A DNA stretch of 64,000 nt from Moorena bouillonii PNG (GTDB lineage Bacteria; Cyanobacteriota; Cyanobacteriia; Cyanobacteriales; Coleofasciculaceae): the NCBI RefSeq assembly GCF_001942495.1, contig NZ_MKZS01000001.1, positions 572,918-636,917 of the forward strand, written 5' to 3'. The stretch's first letter is position 1, and each line of letters begins with the position of its first letter. A program made the position numbers and the translations under genes. Positions 42,917 to 51,034 of this stretch are shown here, one piece after another. The notes beneath the pieces were generated by a model. The model had not been told where the DNA came from and did not search any database. It was given only the letters and a program-made list of their open reading frames with translations.

Positions 42917-43810
42917 CTAATTAATGGCTAGTAGAAGATCCTGGGATAAACTATTCTGCTTTTTGAGAGTCCTAAGAGCGTGTTTAATAATCCAACTTGT
43001 TTCCTTGGTTGGAGATTCTTTTCGCCACCTCAAACAGGTATTTATTACCCAATCTGGATTAGATTTGCTGGCATCATTCAACCAGTTACCAACCGAACGC
43101 TGCACATAATTACTGGGGTCTGAACGAACGAATTCTAATATGGTCAAACCTGGATCGGGGTTTTTCTTCAAAGTTGGAATATGTTTACACCAAACGCCAC
43201 GAGGACGAGTAGCTTCTACCGCACAGCGTCGAATATTGGGGTCTTCATCTTTAACCCACTCTGTTAGTAACTCCAAGCTATAAGCTAAATCCTCTACAAG
43301 ATAGCTTCTAAGGGCATCCCAAGCGCATTCTCTGACAGAGAAACTACCATCAGCGGCGAACCTACCCATTATTTCTAACCTCTGGGGTAAGGAGAGAGTC
43401 TGGTCAGCGGCTATACTAAAAGCAGCCCAAGCTCTAACCATGTCAGAAGTATGATTAGCCAACGTTTCAAAAATGTCCGTTCGGTTCTCCTCTTCTTCTA
43501 GAGCGTTAAAGAGTATTTTTCCAATGCCTTTGAGTCCCTTGGTAATGCCTTGGTCTTGAAGTTTCAAGCTCTGATCATACAAGTTATCAATTTTTTCTTC
43601 CCAACCTATTTCTGTAAGACTATGCCGAAGCAGAAAAGGCATATCAATGGCTAACCATTCGACGAGATTGACGGTTTCAATTTTTCCGTGATTGAGTGCC
43701 CATAAGACGTCATTCTGAATTTCAGAACGCTTCCTTGCTCCTTTTCTCGCTTTTAGCCTTTCAAGTTCAACTGTGTGCATAAAAAAATTGCTTTTTTTCA
43801 CATCTTGCAA
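42917..43810 (-). CDS. HEAT-repeat DNA alkylation repair protein (AlkD/AlkC-like)
   Basis: This 297-residue all-helical protein contains VRAWAAFSI, VRECAWDALRSYL, IRRCAVEATRPRG and the signature YVQRSVGNWLNDASKSNPDWV with TCLRWRKESPTKETSWIIKH, as in the AlkD/AlkC HEAT-like superfamily. These enzymes excise N3- and N7-alkylated bases by wrapping the duplex. Some family members in cyanobacteria are only structurally related, so activity is not certain. It starts MQDVKKSNFFMHTVELERLK; an internal start at MHTVELERL is possible. It stands alone between a dead transporter and a repeat block. Confidence 0.7.
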   Translation of the reverse strand: MQDVKKSNFFMHTVELERLKARKGARKRSEIQNDVLWALNHGKIETVNLVEWLAIDMPFLLRHSLTEIGWEEKIDNLYDQSLKLQDQGITKGLKGIGKILFNALEEEENRTDIFETLANHTSDMVRAWAAFSIAADQTLSLPQRLEIMGRFAADGSFSVRECAWDALRSYLVEDLAYSLELLTEWVKDEDPNIRRCAVEATRPRGVWCKHIPTLKKNPDPGLTILEFVRSDPSNYVQRSVGNWLNDASKSNPDWVINTCLRWRKESPTKETSWIIKHALRTLKKQNSLSQDLLLAIN

Positions 43811-43816
43811 CCCAAT

Positions 43817-44089
43817 AAAGTAGGGTGGTAAAAGTGCTATTATCTAAACTATAAAGTAGGGTGGGCAAAATTTTAGGCTATAGAATGATAAAAAAACTAA
43901 ACGGTTTTTGCCCACCAACAGGGAATAGGGAATAGGGAATAGAAAGTAGGGTGGGCAAAGTTTTATGATCTAGAATTGCTAAAATAATCAAATTGTTTTT
44001 GCCCACCCTACAAGCTAAAAACTTTCTTTTTATTGAGCAATAAAAACTATAATTATCAAAAGAACTAAACGGTCTTTGCCCACCCTACA
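43817..44089. repeat. GTAGGGTGGGCAAA inverted-repeat cluster
   Basis: GTAGGGTGGGCAAA is mirrored by TTTTTGCCCACC at 43856-43916 and again by TTTTTGCCCACCCTAC at 43946-44011. A third right arm (CTTTGCCCACCCTAC) ends at about 44088, and a degenerate GTAGGGTGG lies at about 43820. These are two or three small MITE-like elements in tandem, joined by an ATAGGGA micro-repeat, immediately downstream of the CHAT cassette. Confidence 0.75.
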
Positions 44090-44095
44090 ACCTTA

Positions 44096-45505
44096 TCATT
44101 TTGATACCCGATGAATAATGCGATACACAATTAACCCAGCGATCGCACCAACTCCCACATGAAATAGCACAAACACGACACTGTAAGTCAAGCAAGGTGT
44201 AACACCAGCCTTGGGGCAATCTAAGGATTGTTTGGGGTATAGTTGGGTGATAATAGACTCTACCGGTTTAGCAGCGGTTTGGGAAGAAATACCACTGACC
44301 CCTAAACCAATACCCACCGAGGCAATCCAACGTTCTAATCGTTTCTCTTGTTGTGCTTGTTCAGTCTCTACGATGCCTCGGATACTACCAAGCATCTGGT
44401 CAAATAGTTGCTGACCCGGTTTGAGATAATTCAGGTTGGTTTGAATCTGACGTTTAAACAGCTCGGTTCTTTGGTTTAGGAAGTCTTCTAAAAACTCGAT
44501 ATTATCGTCTTTGAGACTAGATTCACGGATTTTTTTTAGCCATGTGTCATAGTTGGCGGCATTGGTAGCGATCGCAGTTTTATGATCCTCCAGGTCTCGC
44601 AGATGACCAGCATACTCAAAGGTCTGGGATGGCATCTCCGTCAGTTTCTGCTTCAGTTCCTCTAGCCTTGTTTCTGGCTCCCTTGGCAATTCCTTGAAGC
44701 CTTTAACCTCTTGTTCCAGTTGCCCATAGAGTTCCCTGGTTTGCCGATAACACCAACGGGCTTGATCATAAGCAAACAGGATTTTACTGCGACAGCACAA
44801 CAGATTGAAAAAAGACAAGGAAGTCTTTTCAATCAGCTTTAAGGTTTCTGGGTGACGGTTTAACCAGACCAGAACGTGACATTGCTCCGTTGGTTTCTCC
44901 TTACCGTTGTCATAGGCAAAAATGGGGCTACCAAATAACTGCCCAAATGCCATAAACTGCGGTTTTTGGTCGGTTCCCTGGAAAAAAGCATCCACACAGG
45001 CATCTGCTAACTTTCTATCTTCCTCGGGAGTGCCCACTGGTTCCCCATAGAGCACTAAGGTTTGTCCCAAAGAAGGTTGAATAGTGCTGGCTAGCAGGCA
45101 CCCTTGGGGATTTAACCGACTAAATTGACTAGCTGGAACGGTGACATTTTGGTAGTACAGGGTGAGGTCAAGGGCATAAGTATCATGAATTTTAACCGGA
45201 TAGACCTCGACTGTAAGGGCAGAGCCTTCTATTTGCAGTGGTGGCGTATAGGTTAAGCGACCATTATCAGGTAATAGTTTTATGTAACGGTTTGTGATCG
45301 GTGTTTGGGTTGGAGGGGATTGTAATTTTTCCGGTAAAGATTTCAGCTCTGGGATCCCAAAGGGTTCGCTGAGGTTAGCACAGTGTTGCCACAACTGATC
45401 CGCATCCGGTCGCAACTGTCCCAGTTCTTGGCTTAAGTCTTGGCAGAGATGAAAAGCATAAAGGGTGACGCTGGGGTTTTTAATTGGCAAGGCGGTGTCA
45501 GTCAT
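44096..45505 (-). CDS. Coiled-coil membrane protein, third gene of the CHAT cassette
   Basis: This 469-residue protein is not recognised as a family. The first 200 residues form a mixed domain (TLYAFHLCQDLSQELGQLRP; LTVEVYPVKIHDTYALDLTL). Residues 230-400 are strongly helical and charged (YGQLEQEVKGFKELPREPET; RTELFKRQIQTNLNYLKPGQ). The C-terminus has one or two membrane segments (LTYSVVFVLFHVGVGAIAGLIVYRI is split by small residues) and a basic tail (HRVSK). Its ATG overlaps the stop of the preceding gene by one base (TGATG), so translation is coupled. The layout resembles CorA-like or pore-forming helical proteins only in broad terms. A membrane effector or receptor for the CHAT protease is inferred. 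Confidence 0.7.
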   Translation of the reverse strand: MTDTALPIKNPSVTLYAFHLCQDLSQELGQLRPDADQLWQHCANLSEPFGIPELKSLPEKLQSPPTQTPITNRYIKLLPDNGRLTYTPPLQIEGSALTVEVYPVKIHDTYALDLTLYYQNVTVPASQFSRLNPQGCLLASTIQPSLGQTLVLYGEPVGTPEEDRKLADACVDAFFQGTDQKPQFMAFGQLFGSPIFAYDNGKEKPTEQCHVLVWLNRHPETLKLIEKTSLSFFNLLCCRSKILFAYDQARWCYRQTRELYGQLEQEVKGFKELPREPETRLEELKQKLTEMPSQTFEYAGHLRDLEDHKTAIATNAANYDTWLKKIRESSLKDDNIEFLEDFLNQRTELFKRQIQTNLNYLKPGQQLFDQMLGSIRGIVETEQAQQEKRLERWIASVGIGLGVSGISSQTAAKPVESIITQLYPKQSLDCPKAGVTPCLTYSVVFVLFHVGVGAIAGLIVYRIIHRVSK

Positions 45506-45948
45506 CAGCCTTTGGGAGTGTTGGGTTTTTGGGTTTCTGGGGGAGAACTCTTGCGGAGCTCATTAATCAGGGTTTCCTTTAGGTTTTTTTCCTCTTCGGC
45601 TTTAGTTTTATCAGTGGGGAATTTGCCTCCAGCTGCTCTCCTACCTGATTGGCTAGCAAGTAGATTACATGATTGGCTAGTAAGTAAAACATCTAGAGCA
45701 TCGTCAATCACTGGATGAGATGTACACCACTTATCAATCTCATCTGCTAATCCCTCCACATCATCATTAGCCAGGGAATTAAATATCGCTTCGATTTCAT
45801 TGCGATCCTGTTCAGAAAAAAGTAGTCCCGTGTTGATTATGGAATTAAATATCGCTTCGATTTCATTGCGATCCTGTTCAGAAAAAATATCTGGTCGCGT
45901 GTTGGTTAGCTTGATAAAATCTTTTATTAATTGAATCTCAGATTTCAT
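45505..45948 (-). CDS. Small protein with duplicated FSEQDRNEIEAIFNS segment
   Basis: This protein has about 147 residues starting MKSEIQLIKDFIKLTNTRP. The segment FSEQDRNEIEAIFNS occurs twice in tandem. The underlying DNA repeat (about 45 bases, near 45778-45823 and 45842-45887) is nearly identical, so the duplication is recent. The C-terminal part is disordered and charged (DKTKAEEEKNLKETLINEL; SPPETQKPNTPKG). The ATG at 45948 is preferred because the start at 45990 would place the N-terminus inside the CHAT gene. It sits between the CHAT protease gene and the membrane protein gene with coupled reading frames and may be an adaptor or substrate; no family is known to me. Confidence 0.6.
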   Translation of the reverse strand: MKSEIQLIKDFIKLTNTRPDIFSEQDRNEIEAIFNSIINTGLLFSEQDRNEIEAIFNSLANDDVEGLADEIDKWCTSHPVIDDALDVLLTSQSCNLLASQSGRRAAGGKFPTDKTKAEEEKNLKETLINELRKSSPPETQKPNTPKG

Positions 45949-45959
45949 AGTCTTAACTC

Positions 45960-48900
45960 CTATTGACCAATTGCACAAAATGCTGCCCAATGATAGGGTT
46001 TTTCAAAAGGTTTATCGCTGGGGCTTAGATCCCGAAAATCATCATTCTGCAAAAGCTGAGCCCTCAACAACCGCTTTTGATAACTTTTTATAGATAAGCT
46101 CTTAATCCAGAGCAATAAATTTTCCTTAGTCACATCCCGCAGCCAGAATTGCGCTTTATTAAGGGCAACTGTCAAGGACATCTGGTAGTTTAGCAGATTA
46201 TCATAAAATTTAATCATCAACAACGCTGTAGATAAATCGTCTACTGTCCACAGGCTACAAACTACTGCTGGACTACCCGCAACGAGGAAACCACTGGGTA
46301 AACCAATGTATTCATCGCTAATGTTATCAAAGTCGATTAATCCGGTTTCACAAGCGGAAAGAGTGACAAGGCGACATTGCTCTAATTTGAGGCCAAAAAT
46401 TTCCTCTAAGGTCAGAAATCCATCTTCTGTAGTTTTGTCTTGGACTATCTGTTCACTTTTCCTTTCCGCTAAAACCAGTGCCGATTTTAGGGGTGATCTT
46501 GGGTTGAAATCACCATGACAGGAAAAGTGGCAACAGTGGGCTGCTGTCAAGTTCTGATTGACTTTGACAGCAGCTTCTTTTGCCTCTTGGCTGGCTAAGA
46601 CTTCAGCAGCCTGGAAAAATGATTTAATCACTTCCACTTCTAAGTTAGTGTAAACCAAATCATCAGTAGGGTTTTGAACCGCAAACAGGTGGGTAAAATC
46701 TTCTGGGCGTTTTCTGGTTTTAGCAAGTTGGAGTAGTTGACAGCTCGGGGCATAACTTACCCCTGCTGGAAAGCGATCCATCAGAATTTCCGAGTTACCT
46801 TCTCCCTCATTACTAGTAATCGGTAAACCATGAAGGGGAAACAAATGTAAATACCGATGGGGAATTAAAATTAAGCGATCGCACTCTGGGGGGATTTGCT
46901 CAATGATGTCATCAATGTGTATAATTTTTGCAAGCAAATGTAGACGGGTAGTCAGGCGACGTTGCCAATAGTCTTTTTTGTTGTAGTAGGCTCTGAGATA
47001 CCCATTTACCGATTTTTGAAATTTTTTAAAGTCTTGTGGTTCAGATTGCCAAACTATGGGTTGTTGAGTTTCGCTGGTAAAGATAAAAGTGAGCAGCTTA
47101 TCCCCTGTAATGTAAAATTCTACAATGGCAGTGTGGTGATCCAGCTTCTGCTGAAATTGCTCAAACTTAAAGCTAGAACCGATAGGTAAATAGTGGTCTT
47201 GTAAATCATTGCGCTGCTGTCGCAATTGTTTAAGATGTTGTGCTAATACTTTGGGATTCTCAGCTTTACCCTGTTGAATTTTATCCTGACCTTTCGCTAT
47301 TTCATCCCTGTATTGTTGTAGTTGATTAGCAACATCTATAGGAAAGATAGTTTTCAGGTCACGGCTGATAATCTTTTCAACTAAATTGCCGGTTTTGCTC
47401 CGTTCAACATATTCAATGGCTGCAGTGATATTAGTTAAGTCTAGGCAAGTTTCTACCATGCCTCGATAGACTCTATTCCATTTTTCAGCTAGTTTTGTCT
47501 TGTAGTCTTCTACTCCAGAACCATAAATAATTTCATCTCGCAGGAATTCTACGGTTTTAATAGCAGCATCAAAAGCCTTGTAAGCTTCTGGGAAATTTTG
47601 AGCATCTTGGTAAGCAAAACCGAGATTGTTTTGAGTCAATGCCCATTTTTTTTGAAAATCTTTACGGGTGAAAACGTCTAAAGCCGATTGGTAGCAAGCG
47701 ATGGCATCTTCTAGATTTTGTGCTTTGGGAGCTGTGATTCGCTCAGAGTAAGCACCACCGAGATTGATTTGAGTCGTTGCCCATTCATAGGGAAAAGCTT
47801 CACGGGTGAAAACGTCTAAAGCCGATTGGTAGCAAGCGATAGCCTGTTCTCGGTTTTGTGCCTTCTGACCTGTGATTGGCTCAGAGTAAGCATTACCGAG
47901 ATTGATTTGAGTCGTTGCCCATTCATAGGGAAAAGCTTCACGGGTGCGTACTTCTAAAGCCGATTGGTAGCAAGCGATGGCCTGTTCTCGGTTTTGTTGT
48001 GCCTTCTGACCTGTGATTCTGTCAAGGTAAACATTACCGAGATTGTTTTGAGTCGTTGCCCAATCAACAGGAAAAGCTTCACGGATGCGTACTTTTAAAG
48101 CCAATTGGTAGCAAAAGATCGCTTTTTCTAGGTTTTGTGCTTTTTGGCCTGTGATTCTGTCACGGTAAGCATTACCGAGATTGTTTTGAGTCTGTGCCCA
48201 ATCAACAGGAAAAGCTTCACGGGTGCGTACTTCTAAAGCCAATTTGTAGCAAGCGATGGCAACTTCGAGGTTTTGTGCCTTCTGACCTGTGATTCTTTCT
48301 AAGTAAGCATTACCGAGATTGTTTTGAGTGGACGCCCATTGTTCGGGAAATCCTTCACGGGTGTAAACGGCTAAAGTCGATTGGTAGCAAGCGATGGCAT
48401 CGTCTAGGTTTTGTGCCTTCTGACCTATGATTCTTTTTAAGTAAGCATTACCGAGATTGTATTGAGTCCCTGCCCAATGAACAGGAAAAGCTTCACGGGT
48501 GTAAACTGATAAAGCCAATTCGTAGCAAGGGATGGCATTTTCTAGGTTTTGTGCTTTCTGACCTGTGATTCTATCAGAGTAAGCATTACCGAGATTGGTT
48601 TGAGTCCTTGCCCAATCAATAGGAAAAGCTTCACGGGTGCGTACTTTTAAAGCAAATTGGTAGCAAGAGATCGCTTCTTCGAGGTTTTGTGCTTTCTGAC
48701 CTGTGATTCTTTCTAAGTAAGCATTACCGAGATTGTATTGAGTCGTTGCCCAATCAATGGGAAAAGCTTGACGGATGCGTACTTCTAAAGCCAATTTGTA
48801 GCAAGCGATGGCCTGTTCTAGGTTTTGTTCTTTGGGACCTGTGATTCTGTCAGAGTAAGCAAGACCGAGATTATTTTGAGTCATTGCCCAATCAACAGGA

Positions 48901-49556
48901 AACGCTTCACGGGTGCGTACTTCTAAAGCCAATTGGTAGCAAGCGATGGCATCTTCTAGGTTTTGTTCTTTCTGACCTGTGATTCGCTCATAGTAAGCAA
49001 GACCGAGATTGTTTTGAGTCATTGCCCAATCAACAGGAAAAGCTTCACGGGTGAAAACAGTTAGTGCGATTTCATAGCCAGTGATTGCAATTTCGATATT
49101 GCTAGCTTTTTCGCTGTATTCGACAATAAATGCTGCTATGGATTTTGCTTCATCTGGTTCCAATTCCGCCAGCCTAGTTGTTGCCCAATCCCGCAATAGT
49201 TCTACTAACTTATCATTCAGTTTGTCTGTATTTGCTGCCAGTAATGGGTAAACTACCTGCTGATCACCATTACTGTCTGCGGTTGCCTGTAGTACCTGTA
49301 AGAGAAAATCGAGTTGGGCATCAGATGTGTTTCGATTAACCCCCATCAACTGCCCTACAATATTCATTAAAAAATTAGACTTATCTAAATCGCCCTGGAT
49401 TCGTAAATCTTCCGCCACTGCCAGCATTGTCTGCTGCAATCCCCCATCCACCAAATTCCGGTAGCTATTCAAAATCTTAGAGACTTCTTGATCATTAGAC
49501 TCCGCGAGTAGTTGGTCAATCAACTTTTGATAGGCTTGGAGGCGTTCTTCGTTCAT
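45960..49556 (-). CDS. TPR-CHAT protease
   Basis: This 1198-residue protein has a helical N-terminus (about 1-165) and then eleven 46-residue TPR-like units of the TREAFPVDWAxTQNNLGNAY type (about 166-670). A helical linker follows, then a C-terminal CHAT domain (caspase-like fold) with the catalytic His in CCHFSCHGDFNPRSPL (about 1008) and Cys in LVTLSACETGL (about 1063). VVCSLWTVDDLSTALLM is the usual downstream strand. CHAT proteases cleave partner proteins on activation, as in the separase-like and Craspase systems. The TPR units probably sense a ligand or protein. The next gene begins 12 bases after the stop of this one and the third overlaps the second, so this is one operon. Both catalytic residues are intact. 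Confidence 0.87.
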   Translation of the reverse strand: MNEERLQAYQKLIDQLLAESNDQEVSKILNSYRNLVDGGLQQTMLAVAEDLRIQGDLDKSNFLMNIVGQLMGVNRNTSDAQLDFLLQVLQATADSNGDQQVVYPLLAANTDKLNDKLVELLRDWATTRLAELEPDEAKSIAAFIVEYSEKASNIEIAITGYEIALTVFTREAFPVDWAMTQNNLGLAYYERITGQKEQNLEDAIACYQLALEVRTREAFPVDWAMTQNNLGLAYSDRITGPKEQNLEQAIACYKLALEVRIRQAFPIDWATTQYNLGNAYLERITGQKAQNLEEAISCYQFALKVRTREAFPIDWARTQTNLGNAYSDRITGQKAQNLENAIPCYELALSVYTREAFPVHWAGTQYNLGNAYLKRIIGQKAQNLDDAIACYQSTLAVYTREGFPEQWASTQNNLGNAYLERITGQKAQNLEVAIACYKLALEVRTREAFPVDWAQTQNNLGNAYRDRITGQKAQNLEKAIFCYQLALKVRIREAFPVDWATTQNNLGNVYLDRITGQKAQQNREQAIACYQSALEVRTREAFPYEWATTQINLGNAYSEPITGQKAQNREQAIACYQSALDVFTREAFPYEWATTQINLGGAYSERITAPKAQNLEDAIACYQSALDVFTRKDFQKKWALTQNNLGFAYQDAQNFPEAYKAFDAAIKTVEFLRDEIIYGSGVEDYKTKLAEKWNRVYRGMVETCLDLTNITAAIEYVERSKTGNLVEKIISRDLKTIFPIDVANQLQQYRDEIAKGQDKIQQGKAENPKVLAQHLKQLRQQRNDLQDHYLPIGSSFKFEQFQQKLDHHTAIVEFYITGDKLLTFIFTSETQQPIVWQSEPQDFKKFQKSVNGYLRAYYNKKDYWQRRLTTRLHLLAKIIHIDDIIEQIPPECDRLILIPHRYLHLFPLHGLPITSNEGEGNSEILMDRFPAGVSYAPSCQLLQLAKTRKRPEDFTHLFAVQNPTDDLVYTNLEVEVIKSFFQAAEVLASQEAKEAAVKVNQNLTAAHCCHFSCHGDFNPRSPLKSALVLAERKSEQIVQDKTTEDGFLTLEEIFGLKLEQCRLVTLSACETGLIDFDNISDEYIGLPSGFLVAGSPAVVCSLWTVDDLSTALLMIKFYDNLLNYQMSLTVALNKAQFWLRDVTKENLLLWIKSLSIKSYQKRLLRAQLLQNDDFRDLSPSDKPFEKPYHWAAFCAIGQ

Positions 49557-49761
49557 GGGAATGACAGCTCAGTCAATATACTATTTCTATTTGAGTTGTG
49601 AACGGAATCCCTTAGGGAAAGGGAAGAGACAAGGTAAGCTATCAGCTAATGCGCTACGCGCACGCTACGCAAACAGCTAACGGCCAACGGGTGATTGCTG
49701 ATATTTTACTATAAATTAACTAAAAATGCTATATTAATTTATATAACTTTATCAAAACTAT
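49557..49761. other. Divergent spacer with GCGCTACGCGCACGCTACGC palindrome
   Basis: A GCTATCAGCTAATGCGCTACG segment at 49636-49672 and an AT-rich tail (49690-49755) separate the CHAT operon from the toxin-antitoxin pair. Both promoters are probably here, but no boxes can be assigned reliably. Confidence 0.45.
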
Positions 49762-49788
49762 TTGACACACACTAAACTAGTAAAAACC

Positions 49789-50019
49789 ATGACTATTGAC
49801 ACAGAAATTTTACAAACAGTGGAGAAAATGCCAGAATCCCTAAAACAAGAACTGCTCCATTATGCCAAGTATCTGATGGCAAACTACTCCCAAGATATTT
49901 CCCCAGAGCAGCATGCTGGCAATAAACGTCGTTCAGGTATCTTAAAAGGAACCTTTGTTCTCCCATTGCCTGATGATTTTGATGAACCATTAGACGATTT
50001 TAATGAATATATGGAATGA
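49789..50019 (+). CDS. DUF2281-type antitoxin
   Basis: This 76-residue protein begins MTIDTEILQTVEKMPESLKQ, then ELLHYAKYLMANY and, at the end, RRSGILKGTFVLPLPDDFDE. That is the DUF2281/VapB-like pattern in which the acidic tail blocks a PIN toxin. An earlier start at 49762 would add MTHTKLVKT; the ATG at 49789 matches the family start. The stop overlaps the toxin start by four bases (ATGA), a classic coupled pair. Confidence 0.8.
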   Translation: MTIDTEILQTVEKMPESLKQELLHYAKYLMANYSQDISPEQHAGNKRRSGILKGTFVLPLPDDFDEPLDDFNEYME

Positions 50020-50405
50020 GCTCTTTCCTGTTAGACACTCATGCATTTATTTGGTTATCTGAAAATGACCAAAATTTGCCTAATAAACTAAGAGACATGA
50101 TTGATGCAGCGGATAGGGTTTATCTTAGTATTGCTAGTCTCTGGGAAATTGCAATTAAGTTGAATCTTGGTAAGTTATCACTGCAACGAAGTTATCAAAC
50201 CATTGAATTTGAACTTCAATCATCAGATATTAGTTTACTACCTATTGAATTTATCGACACTCGGCAAATTTCTAATCTACCCCTACATCATCGTGATCCA
50301 TTTGATAGAATGTTGATTGCTCAAGCCATGAATATATCTCTAGTTTTAATTAGTCGGGATAATAAATTTGATGCTTATCCAATTCAAAGACTATGGGTTA
50401 TTTGA
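50016..50405 (+). CDS. PIN-domain toxin (VapC-like ribonuclease)
   Basis: This 129-residue PIN nuclease has acidic residues in place: Asp in LLDTHAFIWL, Glu in SLWEIAIKLNLGKL, Asp in HHRDPFDRMLIAQA and Asp in ISRDNKFDAY. It would cleave RNA until held by the upstream DUF2281 protein. The length is normal for this group. The pair lies between the CHAT operon and a small conserved gene, in a stretch that looks like accessory DNA. Confidence 0.9.
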   Translation: MSSFLLDTHAFIWLSENDQNLPNKLRDMIDAADRVYLSIASLWEIAIKLNLGKLSLQRSYQTIEFELQSSDISLLPIEFIDTRQISNLPLHHRDPFDRMLIAQAMNISLVLISRDNKFDAYPIQRLWVI

Positions 50406-50574
50406 CTGACTAATAAAGCTTACAATTTTAAAGATATACTACCCGATTATCTTACAGATAATCGCTTTTTTAACTAACCCTAAAACTTTCCAAAAAAAAC
50501 TTTGAAAAACCCTTGACAATTAAAATTATAATCATTACAATAATCAATGTAAACCCAAGTTGAACTTTTTCACA

Positions 50575-50775
50575 ATGTCAGAACAATTTACTCGCAATTT
50601 CAAGAAAAAACCAACTCAGCACACTCTCAAAGGACCTCGTGAATCAGTAATCAATAGTATGCATATGCTGTATTCTCTAGGCTATGCAGAAATAGCTGAG
50701 TGGACTCCTTTCGAGCCGACCGAGATTCCAGGAGAAGTAATTACTACTATGACCAAGTATTGGCTGTTGCCATAA
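50575..50775 (+). CDS. Conserved small hypothetical protein
   Basis: This 66-residue protein runs from MSEQFTRNFKKKPTQHTLKG to GEVITTMTKYWLLP. The middle (SVINSMHMLYSLGYAEIAEW) is a predicted helix. I do not know a family name, but short cyanobacterial proteins with this layout exist near peptide or regulatory loci. The ATG at 50575 is preferred to a TTG at 50560. The AT-rich upstream sequence (AATTAAAATTATAATC) is a likely promoter region. Confidence 0.55.
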   Translation: MSEQFTRNFKKKPTQHTLKGPRESVINSMHMLYSLGYAEIAEWTPFEPTEIPGEVITTMTKYWLLP

Positions 50776-51034
50776 CACCTTGTCTTGATGCAATAGCGAG
50801 TGGGGGAAACCCCCAAGACCGCGCTGCATCGCTCTCCTACAGAGACGCTCCGCGAACAAACCATGACCTCAGAGATTAAAAATTTAACTAATTATCATTG
50901 GTTAACTTATGACTAACTTTTATAAGCTTTTATAAACCGGATTTGGTATCAGTTATGAACTTTAAAATCACCCGATAAGTTGTTTGTCACTATTAGTCCT
51001 TGGCCTGATATCAAGTTCCCTATTCCCTTAACTA

